Assembly (NCBI RefSeq): GCF_029840635.1
Contig: NZ_JAOCCU010000037.1
Span: forward strand, 1-64,000
From: Mitsuaria sp. GD03876
Lineage (GTDB): Bacteria; Pseudomonadota; Gammaproteobacteria; Burkholderiales; Burkholderiaceae_C
DNA: 64,000 nucleotides
Direction: 5' to 3'
Part shown: positions 1 through 10,433 of the stretch, in pieces
How the letters are laid out: each line of letters begins with the position of its first letter
How positions within the stretch are numbered: position 1 is the stretch's first letter
The notes under the pieces: generated by a model
Seen by the model: the letters and a program-made list of their open reading frames with translations, nothing else
Databases searched by the model: none
What the model was told of the DNA's origin: nothing
Translations under genes and position numbers: made by a program

Positions 1-53
1 CGCCCGAGGGCACGGCGATTGCCCACCAGCGCCATCTCACGTCCGTGGCGTGA
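1..53 (+). CDS. Possible 3' end of an upstream gene
   Basis: The frame beginning at base 3 is open from the window edge to a TGA at 51-53 and reads 16 codons, 14 of them ending in G or C, as real genes here do. The residues (ending HLTSVA) are too few to identify a family. A second frame is also open at the edge, so this is only a suggestion. If real, it ends 77 bases before the receiver protein gene and could be its partner. Confidence 0.25.
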   Translation, partial: PEGTAIAHQRHLTSVA

Positions 54-130
54 TGCCGGGGGTCTGGTCTTGCCGCCGGTGCCCGCGCGTCCGGACGGCA
101 CTTCATGGACCTCTTGCCGCAGGGATTGCC

Positions 131-532
131 ATGCCGCGTCATGTCGTCATCGTCGATGACAACCTCGAATCCAGCGAGACGCTGGGCATCCTTCTCGAGC
201 TGGAGGGGTACAGCACCGCGACCGCCGCGAGCCTGGGCGAGGCGCGGCTGCGCCTGGCCGAGCGCCGGCCCGACGTGCTGATCCTGGACCGGGTGCTGCC
301 CGACGGGCAGGGCATGGACTTCGTGACCGAGGCGCTGAAGGGCGGTCCCATGACGATCGTCATGCTGACCGGCATGTCGGCGCCGGAGGACGCGGTGGAG
401 GCGATCCGCCGCGGCGCGACCGCCTATCTGGTGAAGCCCGCGACGATCGACCAGTTGAACGCGGTCCTCGATGCGCAGCCGAGGAAGGACGATCGCCTGT
501 CGCGGTATGGGGGCGGGGTTTTTGCGGCCTGA
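131..532 (+). CDS. Single-domain response regulator (receiver only)
   Basis: A 133-residue protein that is one CheY-like receiver domain and nothing else. The acidic pocket (VDDN near residue 8), the phospho-acceptor Asp in ILDRVLPDG, the Thr in MLTG and the Lys in YLVKP are all present. I chose the ATG at 131 because the receiver fold starts there; the frame runs open further upstream (an ATG at 50) but that extension has no domain. Such proteins pass phosphate in relays or act by protein contact, since no output domain exists. The partner kinase is not visible; it may lie left of the window. It converges on the DctD-like gene, so it is probably not in that operon. Confidence 0.85.
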   Translation: MPRHVVIVDDNLESSETLGILLELEGYSTATAASLGEARLRLAERRPDVLILDRVLPDGQGMDFVTEALKGGPMTIVMLTGMSAPEDAVEAIRRGATAYLVKPATIDQLNAVLDAQPRKDDRLSRYGGGVFAA

Positions 533-632
533 CCGCGAAAATTTCTCTTCCCTGCCGGTGCGCCGGCGCCGCGCCGGGAGGGCGGCACACCGATCGCGCA
601 CCGGGCTCCCGCTGGCGCGCTCGTCGTGGTTC

Positions 633-1965
<1,333 letters not shown>

Positions 1966-1973
<8 letters not shown>

Positions 1974-3852
1974 ACTGGTCCTCCTCGGCCTGCCAGGTGT
2001 CGACCTCCAGGTCGAATTCGAAACTCATGCCTTGCTCCAGGCGGAGCGCGCGCAGCGCCCCGCCGAATTCGTGAACGATCTTGGACGAGATCACCAGCCC
2101 CAGCCCCAGGCCCTCGCCGGCGGGCTTGGTGGTGAAGAAGGGCTCGAACAGCCGCGGCAGCAGCGATTCGCTGAGCCCCGGCCCGGTGTCCTGCACCTGC
2201 ACCAGCACGCGCCGGCCCTCGTCCTGCGGGACGGCGGCGACGCGAAGCCGGCGCTCGTGGCCCTCGTGCGGCGGCTCCGACGCGATCGCGTCGATGCCGT
2301 TGGCGAACAGGTTCACCAGCACCTGCTCGAGCCGGTTGGACTCGGCGCTGACGCGCAGCCCCGGCGGCACGTCGACGTCGATGCGCAGGTCCAGCGAACG
2401 GGTGCGGTGCTCCAGCAGCAGCCGCGCGTTGTTCACGCAGGCCAGCAGCGACACGGCCGCGCGCGCGGGCTCCGCCTTGCGGGCGAAGCTCTTGAGCTGG
2501 CGCGTGATCTGTCCCATCCGCTCGACCATGTCGTCCATCGTCTGCAGGTTGTCCGCGACCGCTTGCGTGCGACCGGCCTCCAGCAGACGTTGCGAATTCC
2601 GTGCCAGCGCGCGCAGCGCCGTCAGCGGCTGGTTGACTTCATGCGACAAGCCGGCCGACATCTGCCCCAGCACCGCGAGCTTGCTGGTCTGCAGCAGCTC
2701 GCCCTCGGCCTGGCGGCGCTGGGCGATCTGGTCGAGCAGTTCCTCGTTGGTCTGGCGGAGTTCCGCCGTGCGCTCGCCCACGATCAGCTCCAGCTGCGCA
2801 TGCGCGTTCTGCAATTCGGTCTTGGCGTGGAAGAGCTGGCGCAGCGCGCGCCGGCGCGACGCGAGGTACAGCAGCAGCATGCCGATCGCCGCGCCGAAGG
2901 CCGCGCCGCTCCAGGCGGCCAGGCGCGCCTGGCGGCGCACCTCGGACAGGTCCGACAGCGCCAGCAGCCGCAGGCCCAGCGGCAGCAGCTGGCGCTCCTG
3001 CGCCAGCAGCGTCGTGCTGGCCGGCGCCGGCGCCCGCACCAGCAGGCTGTTGTAGGCCTCCAGCGCGCCGGGCAGGTTCAGGTCGGGGCCCACCCGCGGG
3101 TAGCGCGCGCTGGCCTGCAGCCGGTCGCGCTGCGCGACGTCGGCGCGGTTGAGCACCGCGTAGCGCCAGTCCTCGACCGAGCTCATGATCACCACGCCCT
3201 GGTCGTCGGACACCAGGATGCGCTCCCCCTGCGAGCGCAGCCCGAGGTCGACCCAGGTCGACTCCAACGGGGCCAGGTTCAGCTTGACGACGATGACGCC
3301 CTGCAGCTGCTGGTTGCGCCGCAGCGGATGCAGCAGGAAGAAGTTGGTGGAGCCGCTCAGCCCCGCCTGGCCGGCGTCGGAGGCGAAGAAGTGGTGGCGG
3401 TCGAGCTCGATGGCCTGCTGCAGCCGCAGCGGCGGGGTCAGCGGCTCGCTGGCCGCGAGCACCCGCCCGTCGGGGTCGGCCACGAAGATCTGCGTCGTGC
3501 CGGCGCGCACGTTCACCCGCGCCAGCATCAGGCTGGCGGCCTTGCGCAGCGCCTCGTCGCCGGGGTGGTCGACGAGCTTGACCAGCGTGTCGTCGATCGC
3601 CAGCAGGCTGGGCAGGTAGGCGTGGCGGCCGAGCTCGGTCTGCAGGTTGGAGGCGTAGAGCTCCAGCCGCTCGGTGGCCAGCGCGCTGAGCTGGTCCAGG
3701 CTGGCGCGCTCGCTGAGCCGGTGGCCCAGCAGCAGGCCCAGCAGCATCAGCACGCCGGTCAGGTACAGGTAGAAGCTGGGCCGGCCCAGGGAGTACGCCA
3801 GCCGTTGACGCAACGACGCGGAGGCGAAGGAGGAAGTGACGACCGGTTCCAT
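1966..3852 (-). CDS. DctB-type membrane sensor histidine kinase
   Basis: A 628-residue kinase: N-terminal membrane helix (about 24-44), a large periplasmic region of double-Cache type, a second helix, a coiled coil, then the kinase core. The phospho-acceptor His404 sits in GLSHEVNQPL. The ATPase shows the N box (NLFANGIDAI), G1 (DTGPGL), F box (FEPFFTTK) and G2 (GLGLGL). The layout matches DctB, which senses dicarboxylates in the periplasm. The ATG at 3852 was chosen; an in-frame ATG 48 bases upstream would add a tail of no clear function. It is divergent from livH across 286 bases, so it probably senses something linked to the Liv substrate rather than a dicarboxylate carrier's ligand. Confidence 0.9.
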
Positions 3853-3961
3853 GGAAGACGAGAAATCGCCGCCCAGTGTGCCCAAGTTGGCGCGCGGCAA
3901 GCACCCGGCGGGCCGGCTTTTTTACGGCTGGCGACTAATCGCCCGGCTGTCGAGGCGGTTT

Positions 3962-3977
3962 GTGCGGATTTCCGCAC
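3962..3977. promoter_or_regulatory. Upstream activator dyad 1 (GTGC-N8-GCAC)
   Basis: A perfect 16-base palindrome, GTGCGGA-TT-TCCGCAC, in the gap between the DctB-like kinase and livH. Its centre is about 122 bases upstream of the predicted sigma-54 start point, a normal distance for an enhancer-type site. It shares the GTGC-N8-GCAC frame with the dyad at 4017. Confidence 0.7.
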
Positions 3978-4016
3978 CTCGTTGCGTCGCCGAGACTGGG
4001 AACACAACGTCGACGG

Positions 4017-4032
4017 GTGCGCACGCATGCAC
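4017..4032. promoter_or_regulatory. Upstream activator dyad 2 (GTGC-N8-GCAC)
   Basis: GTGC, eight bases, GCAC, flanked by GG and CC so the arms extend to GGGTGC/GCACCC. The centre is 55 bases from that of the first dyad, close to five helical turns, so two activator dimers could sit on nearly the same face of the DNA. The spacer is less symmetric than in the first site. Confidence 0.6.
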
Positions 4033-4064
4033 CCATGTCGGTGAATACCCTTGAAACGGACGGA

Positions 4065-4081
4065 CTGGCACGGGGGTTGCA
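4065..4081 (+). promoter_or_regulatory. Sigma-54 (RpoN) promoter for livHMGF
   Basis: CTGGCACGGGGGTTGCA fits the -24/-12 consensus TGGCACG-N4-TTGCW exactly; GG at 4067-4068 and GC at 4079-4080 have the required spacing. Transcription would start near 4092, leaving an untranslated leader of about 47 bases before livH. Sigma-54 promoters need an AAA+ activator, and one is encoded next door. Confidence 0.85.
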
Positions 4082-4138
4082 CCCCGAAGGGCCGTCACGC
4101 GGCGCGAGCCGTGTCCAACAACATGATGCTGGGGCCTT

Positions 4139-5062
4139 ATGGAGATACTTTTTCAGCAGATCATCAACGGGCTGGTGCTCGGGAGCATGTATGCCCTCGT
4201 CGCGCTGGGCTACACGATGGTTTACGGGATCATCAACCTCATCAACTTCGCCCACGGCGAGGTGCTGATGGCCGGGGCCCTGGTGAGCTGGACCGTCGTC
4301 ACGGCGCTGGCCGGCGCGGGGCTGCCGGGCTGGCTGCTGATGATCATCGCGCTGGTGTGCGCGATCGTGGTCTGCACGCTGCTCAACTTCACGATCGAGA
4401 AGATCGCCTACAGACCGCTGCGCAACGCGCCGCGGCTGGCCCCGCTGATCACCGCCATGGGCATGTCGCTGCTGCTGCAGACGCTGGCCATGATCATCTG
4501 GAAACCGAACCCGAAACCCTTCCCGCAGCTGCTGCCCACCGACCCGATCCAGATCGGCGGCGCGGTGATCACCGTGACGCAGGTGCTGATCCTGGTGTCG
4601 ACCGTGGTGATCCTGGGCGGGCTGCTGTTCCTGGTGAACCACACCAAGATGGGCCGCGCGATGCGCGCCACCGCCGAGAACCCGCGCGTGGCCGCGCTGA
4701 TGGGCGTCAAGCCTGACGCGGTGATCTCGCTGACCTTCATCATCGGCGCCGCGCTGGCCGCGGTGGCCGGCCTGATGTGGGCCGCCAACTACGGCACCGT
4801 GCAGCACTCGATGGGCTTCATGCCCGGACTGAAGGCCTTCACCGCCGCGGTGCTGGGCGGCATCGGCAACCTCGCCGGCGCGATGGTCGGCGGCGTGCTG
4901 CTGGGCCTGATCGAGGCGATCGGCGCCGGTTACCTCGGCGACCTGACCGGCGGCGTGCTGGGCAGCCATTACGCCGACATCTTCGCCTTCATCGCGCTGA
5001 TCCTGGTGCTGACGCTGCGTCCGTCGGGCCTGCTGGGCGAACGCGTCGCCGACCGCGCCTGA
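4139..5062 (+). CDS. livH: Branched-chain amino acid type ABC permease LivH
   Basis: A 307-residue inner-membrane permease with the family's eight-helix pattern. Typical segments are visible: YTMVYGIINLINFAHGE near the N terminus and LGGIGNLAGAMVGG, the permease coupling region, near 240-255. It forms the channel with LivM. It is first of four genes spaced 13 to 24 bases apart. The ribosome site is poor (GGGG about 8 bases upstream). No periplasmic binding protein (LivK/LivJ) is in the cluster, so the specificity component must be encoded elsewhere. The family also carries amides, urea and aromatic acids, so the substrate is not certain. Confidence 0.93.
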   Translation: MEILFQQIINGLVLGSMYALVALGYTMVYGIINLINFAHGEVLMAGALVSWTVVTALAGAGLPGWLLMIIALVCAIVVCTLLNFTIEKIAYRPLRNAPRLAPLITAMGMSLLLQTLAMIIWKPNPKPFPQLLPTDPIQIGGAVITVTQVLILVSTVVILGGLLFLVNHTKMGRAMRATAENPRVAALMGVKPDAVISLTFIIGAALAAVAGLMWAANYGTVQHSMGFMPGLKAFTAAVLGGIGNLAGAMVGGVLLGLIEAIGAGYLGDLTGGVLGSHYADIFAFIALILVLTLRPSGLLGERVADRA

Positions 5063-5075
5063 GGAGCCCCGAACC

Positions 5076-6206
5076 ATGTTCCAAAGCAAATCCTCCAAGC
5101 TGATCACCTTCCTGGTCGCCGGCGCGCTGCTGCTGGTGCTGCCGCTGTTCGCGCAGACCTTCGGCAACGGCCCGGTCCGGATCATCGACCTGGCGCTGCT
5201 GTACGTGCTGCTGGCGCTGGGCCTGAACATCGTGGTGGGCTACGCCGGCCTGCTCGACCTGGGCTACGTCGCGTTCTACGCGGTCGGGGCTTACCTGTTC
5301 GCGTTGCTCAACAGCCCGCACCTGGCCGAGAACTTCGAGCACATCGCCGCGGCCTTCCCGCAGGGGCTGCACCTGCCGCTGCTGCTGGCGATCGCGCTGG
5401 CGGCGCTGCTGGCCGGGCTGTTCGGCGTGCTGCTGGGCGCGCCGACGCTGAAGCTGCGCGGCGACTACCTGGCCATCGTGACGCTGGGCTTCGGCGAGAT
5501 CATCCGGGTGTTCCTGAACAACATGGAATACCCGCTGAACATCACCAACGGCCCGCGCGGCATCGGCCAGATCGACGGCGTGCACTTCCTGGGCTTCGAG
5601 TTCAGCCAGAACCACGAGATCCTGGGCTTCGCCGTGAACTCGGTGTCGATGTACTACTACCTGTTCCTGGCGCTGGTGATCGCGTCGGTGGTGATCTGCT
5701 ACCGGCTCGAGAACTCCCGCATCGGCCGCGCCTGGATGGCGATCCGCGAGGACGAGATCGCCGCCAAGGCCATGGGCATCAACACCCGCAACATGAAGCT
5801 GCTCGCGTTCGGCATGGGCGCGACCTTCGGCGGCGTGGCCGGCTCGATGTTCGGCGCCTTCCAGGGCTTCGTCTCGCCCGAGTCGTTCAGCCTGCAGGAG
5901 TCGGTGATGATCGTGGCGATGGTCGTGCTGGGCGGCATCGGCCACATCCCGGGCGTGATCCTGGGCGCGCTGCTGCTGGCGGCGCTGCCGGAAGTGCTGC
6001 GCTACGTCGCGGGCCCGCTGCAGGAGATGACCGACGGCCGCCTGGACGCGGCCATCCTGCGCCAGCTGCTGATCGCGCTGGCGATGATCACGATCATGCT
6101 GATCCGTCCGCGCGGCCTGTGGCCGTCGCCGGAGCACGGCAAGTCGCGGCCGTTGCCGCCGGGGTCGCAGCCGCCTGCGAACGCCGGCAGCACCATCAAC
6201 GCCTGA
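5076..6206 (+). CDS. livM: Branched-chain amino acid type ABC permease LivM
   Basis: A 376-residue partner of LivH. The LivM hallmark GLNIVVGYAGLLDLGYVAFYAVGA lies near residues 49-72, and the ATPase contact loop ARMAIREDE-type sequence (AWMAIREDEIAAKAMGIN) near 219-236. About nine membrane helices are apparent. The last 25 residues are Pro/Gly-rich and probably cytoplasmic. It starts 13 bases after livH with a good GAGG ribosome site, which supports one operon. Confidence 0.93.
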   Translation: MFQSKSSKLITFLVAGALLLVLPLFAQTFGNGPVRIIDLALLYVLLALGLNIVVGYAGLLDLGYVAFYAVGAYLFALLNSPHLAENFEHIAAAFPQGLHLPLLLAIALAALLAGLFGVLLGAPTLKLRGDYLAIVTLGFGEIIRVFLNNMEYPLNITNGPRGIGQIDGVHFLGFEFSQNHEILGFAVNSVSMYYYLFLALVIASVVICYRLENSRIGRAWMAIREDEIAAKAMGINTRNMKLLAFGMGATFGGVAGSMFGAFQGFVSPESFSLQESVMIVAMVVLGGIGHIPGVILGALLLAALPEVLRYVAGPLQEMTDGRLDAAILRQLLIALAMITIMLIRPRGLWPSPEHGKSRPLPPGSQPPANAGSTINA

Positions 6207-6228
6207 CCCGTGCGAGGAGCGAGAAACA

Positions 6229-7023
6229 ATGACTGAAACCGTACTGAAAGTGGCCGGCGCGTCCAAGCGCTTCGGCGGCCTGCAGGCGCTCTCCGACGTC
6301 GGCATCGAGATCAAGAAAGGCCAGGTCTACGGCCTGATCGGCCCCAACGGCGCCGGCAAGACGACCTTCTTCAACGTCATCACCGGGCTGTACGTGCCCG
6401 ACGGCGGCACCTTCGAGCTGGGCGGCCAGCCCTACAAGCCGCAGGCGGTGCACCAGGTCGCCAAGACCGGCATCGCGCGGACCTTCCAGAACATCCGGCT
6501 GTTCGCCGAGATGACCGCGCTGGAGAACGTGATGGTGGGCCGCCACGTGCGCACCCGCTCGGGGCTGATGGGCGCGGTGTTCCGCACCCCCGGCTTCAAG
6601 AAGGAAGAGGCCGACATCACCGCCCGCGCCCGCGAGCTGCTGGAGTACGTGGGCATCGCCAAGCACGCCGACTTCAAGGCCCGCACGCTGTCCTACGGCG
6701 ACCAGCGCCGGCTGGAGATCGCGCGCGCGCTGGCGACCGATCCGAAGCTGATCGCGCTGGACGAGCCCGCCGCCGGCATGAACGCGACCGAGAAGGTCGT
6801 GCTGCGCGAGCTGATCGACCGCATCCGCAACGACGGCCGCACGATCCTGCTGATCGAGCACGACGTGAAGCTGGTGATGGGCCTGTGCGACCACGTGTCG
6901 GTGCTGGACTACGGCAAGCTCATCGCCTCCGGCACGCCGGCGGAGGTGCAGCGCAATCCCAAGGTGATCGAGGCCTACCTCGGTGCCCACGCGGCGCAGG
7001 AAGCGGCCCACGCGGCCCCCTGA
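6229..7023 (+). CDS. livG: ABC transporter ATPase LivG
   Basis: A 264-residue ATPase, one of the two unequal ATP-hydrolysing subunits of the Liv importer. Walker A is GPNGAGKTT (about 38-46), the signature is LSYGDQRRLEIARAL instead of LSGGQ, and Walker B is LIALDEPAAG followed by the LivG-typical MNATEK. The switch His is in LIEHDVKLVM. A GAGGAGCGAG stretch supplies the ribosome site. The degenerate signature is normal for LivG. Confidence 0.94.
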   Translation: MTETVLKVAGASKRFGGLQALSDVGIEIKKGQVYGLIGPNGAGKTTFFNVITGLYVPDGGTFELGGQPYKPQAVHQVAKTGIARTFQNIRLFAEMTALENVMVGRHVRTRSGLMGAVFRTPGFKKEEADITARARELLEYVGIAKHADFKARTLSYGDQRRLEIARALATDPKLIALDEPAAGMNATEKVVLRELIDRIRNDGRTILLIEHDVKLVMGLCDHVSVLDYGKLIASGTPAEVQRNPKVIEAYLGAHAAQEAAHAAP

Positions 7024-7047
7024 TCCCGACCCATGGAAACTGAAAAG

Positions 7048-7764
<717 letters not shown>

Positions 7765-7798
7765 CGCGGCGCGCCGCCGGGCGCGTTCCCCACGAAGA

Positions 7799-7821
7799 AG
7801 GGCTCCCTCGGGAGCCCTTTT
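7799..7821 (+). terminator. Rho-independent terminator after livF
   Basis: A seven-pair GC stem (GGGCTCC/GGAGCCC) closed by a four-base loop and followed by TTTT. It sits 35 bases past the livF stop and closes the liv operon. Confidence 0.85.
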
Positions 7822-7877
7822 GCATTGGCCCTGGCGTCGGCGCCGGCCTCGATGCGGAGGCCGCGGGGGGCGCTGGT

Positions 7878-8471
7878 TCAGGCCTCGCCGGGCCGGTCGC
7901 GCGGCACCAGCGCGAGGTAGTCGTCGAGCCGGCCGCCGTCCAGCGGCTTGACCATCACGCGCAGCGCGTTGACGCGCTCGCCCATCGTGAGGCCGTCGCG
8001 GCGGCGCACCTCGACGAAGCCCTGGCGTTCCCAGAAGCGCTCGGCGCGCCGGTTGCCGACCACCACGCCCAGCCGCACCCAGGCCGCCCCGTGGCGGCGC
8101 ATCCAGCGCTCGAGCTCGGCGTAGATCTCGCGAGCGGCCGGCGAGCCGTGCAGCGACGTGGCCACGATGAACAGCCCCACCAGCCACACGCCGGGCGCCA
8201 TCAGGTCCGACACCAGCGACGCCATCGCGACCAGCTCGCCGCTCTCGTCGGCGTAACCGAGCAGCCGCTTGGCGCTGAAGCTCCAGCCTTCGGGGGGAAC
8301 GTCGCGGATCTCCTCACGCGCTTCGTCCACCCGCGGGGGGAGGCCGTTGACCTCCTCGAAGTACAGCGGGTTGCGCTCGTAGAACCGTTGGAGAAGGTCC
8401 TCGTCCTCGGCCTGAAGTTCGAACACGCGCACGTGCGGCAACAAGGAGGAGGGCGGGAGGGGAATCGGCAT
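7878..8471 (-). CDS. GNAT-family N-acetyltransferase
   Basis: A 197-residue GNAT protein that should move an acetyl group from acetyl-CoA to an amine; the acceptor cannot be told. The central strand VWLVGLFIVATSLHGSPAAREI stands where the acetyl-CoA loop normally lies (usually Q/RxxGxG/A), here in a diverged form. The C-terminal half VRLGVVVGNRRAERFWERQGF is the standard GNAT strand 5 and motif B. It converges with livF and is read towards the same terminator region. The gene upstream on the same strand is separated by about 150 bases. Confidence 0.8.
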   Translation of the reverse strand: MPIPLPPSSLLPHVRVFELQAEDEDLLQRFYERNPLYFEEVNGLPPRVDEAREEIRDVPPEGWSFSAKRLLGYADESGELVAMASLVSDLMAPGVWLVGLFIVATSLHGSPAAREIYAELERWMRRHGAAWVRLGVVVGNRRAERFWERQGFVEVRRRDGLTMGERVNALRVMVKPLDGGRLDDYLALVPRDRPGEA

Positions 8472-8563
8472 CGGCAGGGTCCACGTGCCGGCGCCTCGGT
8501 GCGCCGGCCATCGGAAAGATCACCGAGCGTACCAAACGAATCGCATGCCGAAATCCCACGTCT

Positions 8564-8589
8564 CCCTTCCCCCGAAGGTGGGGGAAGGG
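8564..8589. repeat. Intergenic perfect hairpin, 10-bp arms
   Basis: CCCTTCCCCC and GGGGGAAGGG form a perfect ten-pair stem around a six-base loop, between the acetyltransferase and the hydrolase genes. No T-run follows on either strand, so it is not a standard intrinsic terminator. It may still slow polymerase or be a copy of a dispersed palindrome. Confidence 0.6.
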
Positions 8590-8619
8590 CGGAGCGGTCG
8601 TCTCCCGACGACCGGAGGC

Positions 8620-9603
8620 TCACTGGCGGATGAAGGCCAGCAGGTCGGCGTTGAGCCGGTCCTTGTGCGTGTCGGTCAGGCCGTGCGGCGCGCCTTCATA
8701 GACCTTGAGCTGCGCGCCCTTGATCAGCTTGGCGGAGGCGCGGCCGGCGGTGTCGATCGGCACGATCTGGTCGTCGTCGCCATGGATGACCAGCGTGGGC
8801 TTGTCGAACTTCTTCAGGTCCTCGGTGAAGTCGGTCTCGGAGAACGCCTTGATCGAGTCGAACGTGTTCTTGTGGCCGCCTTGCATGCCCTGGAACCACC
8901 AGTTGTCGATCAGGCCCTGCGAGACCTTCGCGCCCGGGCGGTTGAAGCCGTAGAACGGACCGGCGGGGATGTCCTTGTAGAGCTGCGAGCGGTTGGCCAG
9001 CTGCGCGGCGCGGATGCCGTCGAAGACCTCCTTGGGCACGCCGTTGGGGTTCTTGTCCGACTTCACCATGATCGGCGGCACCGCCGAGACCAGCACCGCC
9101 TTGGCCACGCGCGAGGTGCCGTGGCGGCCGATGTAGCGGGCGACTTCGCCGCCGCCAGTGGAGAAGCCCACCAGCACCGCGTTCTTCAGGTTCAGCGTCT
9201 CGATGACGGTGGCCAGGTCGTCGGCGTAGTGGTCCATGTCGTTGCCGTCCCACGGCTGGCTGGAGCGGCCGTGACCGCGGCGGTCATGGGCGATCACGCG
9301 GTAGCCCTGGTCGGCCAGGAAGATCATCTGCGACTCCCAGCTGTCCGAGTTCAGCGGCCAGCCGTGGCTGAAGACGACGGGCTGGCCGTTCTTCGGGCCC
9401 CAGTCCTTGTAGTAGAGCTGCACGCCGTCCTTGGTCGTGATGAAGCTGCCCGCGGGCTGGGCGCCGGCGACCTTGGCGGGAGCGGCCTTGGCCTCGGCCG
9501 CGAGGGCCGGCGTGGACACCGCGCCGACGGCGGCGACGGCGAGCGTCGACAGCACCAGCAGCTGACGGCGGGATTGGCGGGCGAGGGAAGCGAGTGCGTT
9601 CAT
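8620..9603 (-). CDS. Exported alpha/beta hydrolase, cofactor-free haloperoxidase type
   Basis: A 327-residue hydrolase. The catalytic core matches the non-haem chloroperoxidase/arylesterase group: oxyanion segment SHGWPL (about 79-84), nucleophile elbow GFSTGG with Ser148, an acidic residue within HGDDDQIVP (275-277) and His306 in GAPHG. This group hydrolyses esters and can make peracids from hydrogen peroxide. Unlike most members it has a long signal peptide ending near ALAA (34-37), with SRRQLLV resembling a twin-arginine signal, so it likely acts in the periplasm. It lies downstream of OhrR on the same strand, suggesting control by organic peroxides. Its real substrate is unknown. Confidence 0.85.
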   Translation of the reverse strand: MNALASLARQSRRQLLVLSTLAVAAVGAVSTPALAAEAKAAPAKVAGAQPAGSFITTKDGVQLYYKDWGPKNGQPVVFSHGWPLNSDSWESQMIFLADQGYRVIAHDRRGHGRSSQPWDGNDMDHYADDLATVIETLNLKNAVLVGFSTGGGEVARYIGRHGTSRVAKAVLVSAVPPIMVKSDKNPNGVPKEVFDGIRAAQLANRSQLYKDIPAGPFYGFNRPGAKVSQGLIDNWWFQGMQGGHKNTFDSIKAFSETDFTEDLKKFDKPTLVIHGDDDQIVPIDTAGRASAKLIKGAQLKVYEGAPHGLTDTHKDRLNADLLAFIRQ

Positions 9604-9708
9604 GGTGGGCTCCTTCAGGGGGGTGGGTGAGAGGTGGGGTGAGAGGCGGGGGGTGAGAGGTGACGGGGCGTTGCGTGGTGGTGGATGAAAACGGGTTGTC
9701 TTGCGTTT

Positions 9709-9720
9709 GCGAATTATTCG
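9709..9720. promoter_or_regulatory. AT-rich dyad upstream of the hydrolase
   Basis: CGAA-TTA-TTCG, an AT-rich palindrome in GC-rich surroundings, about 105 bases upstream of the hydrolase start. The nine bases TGCGAATTA (9708-9716) recur, inverted, in front of ohrR. Both features suit an OhrR/MarR operator. Confidence 0.45.
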
Positions 9721-9775
9721 TGTGCTAAGTATTTGGGGCGGTCGAGCATGGCTTGAAGTCGGGGGGACGCGGAGC

Positions 9776-10264
9776 TCAGCCGGCGGACTTGCGAGCCATC
9801 CGCTCGCGCAGCGTCAGCAGCCGGTCGCGGAGGTCCATCAGCTCGGCCAGGTCGGAATCCGACGCGTCGACGATGCATTGCGGCAGGTGCATGGCGCGCT
9901 TGCGCAGCGCGCGGCCGGCGTCGGTCAACGTGATCAACACCTGGCGCTCGTCCTGCGGCGGGCGGTCGCGGCTGACCAGGCCCGCGGCCTCCAGCCGCTT
10001 GAGCAGCGGGGTCACGGTCGGGGAGTCGAGGAACACGCGCTCGCCGATCTCGCCGACGGTCAGGCCGTCGCGCTCCCACAGCACCAGCATCACGAGGTAC
10101 TGGGGGTAGGTGAGCTCCAGGTCCTTGAGGAGCTCGCGGTAGACCTTGTTCAGCCCCAGCATCGTCGAGTAGATCGCGAAGCAGAGCTGCTGGTCGATCT
10201 CCAGCGGGACCGCGGCGTCGACCTTGCCGGTCGACTTCTGCTTGGAGGTGGTGGTGCGTGCCAT
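9776..10264 (-). CDS. ohrR: Organic-peroxide repressor OhrR (MarR family)
   Basis: A 162-residue MarR-family repressor. QLCFAIYST with Cys28 is the OhrR peroxide-sensing segment, and a second cysteine at 130 makes it a two-Cys OhrR, in which peroxide oxidation leads to a disulfide and DNA release. The winged helix reads [14 protein letters not shown] then [19 protein letters not shown] chose the ATG at 10264 (MARTTT), where homologues begin; the frame is open 33 codons further upstream, but that part is not conserved-looking. The usual partner gene ohr (OsmC family) is absent; the next gene on the strand is the exported hydrolase, 172 bases away. AT-rich dyads overlap its own start region, suggesting autoregulation. 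Confidence 0.9.
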   Translation of the reverse strand: MARTTTSKQKSTGKVDAAVPLEIDQQLCFAIYSTMLGLNKVYRELLKDLELTYPQYLVMLVLWERDGLTVGEIGERVFLDSPTVTPLLKRLEAAGLVSRDRPPQDERQVLITLTDAGRALRKRAMHLPQCIVDASDSDLAELMDLRDRLLTLRERMARKSAG

Positions 10265-10267
10265 GGA

Positions 10268-10314
10268 GCGAAATTTAATTCGCACGCAAAGTAATTGCAA
10301 GCGAAAAGATTCGC
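10268..10314. promoter_or_regulatory. Probable OhrR operator region
   Basis: Three AT-rich dyads lie immediately upstream of the ohrR start: GCGAA-N6-TTCGC (10268-10283), GCAA-N5-TTGC (10286-10298) and GCGAA-N4-TTCGC (10301-10314). Such AT-rich inverted repeats next to the gene are typical of autoregulated MarR-family repressors. Confidence 0.55.
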
Positions 10315-10433
10315 CGGGGTCCGGCGCAGGGTCTTCGACGCCCGGCGACACCGCCGCCGTCATCAGCCGCTACATCGCGCGCGGGCACAATGCGCGCCGC
10401 CCGACAGGGCATCCACAACCACAGGGAGAACCC

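Noticed and set aside
2032-4044. A 670-codon plus-strand frame opposite the DctB-like kinase
   Set aside because: It has a Gln/His/Arg-rich composition typical of antisense shadows and would run through the regulatory region before livH.
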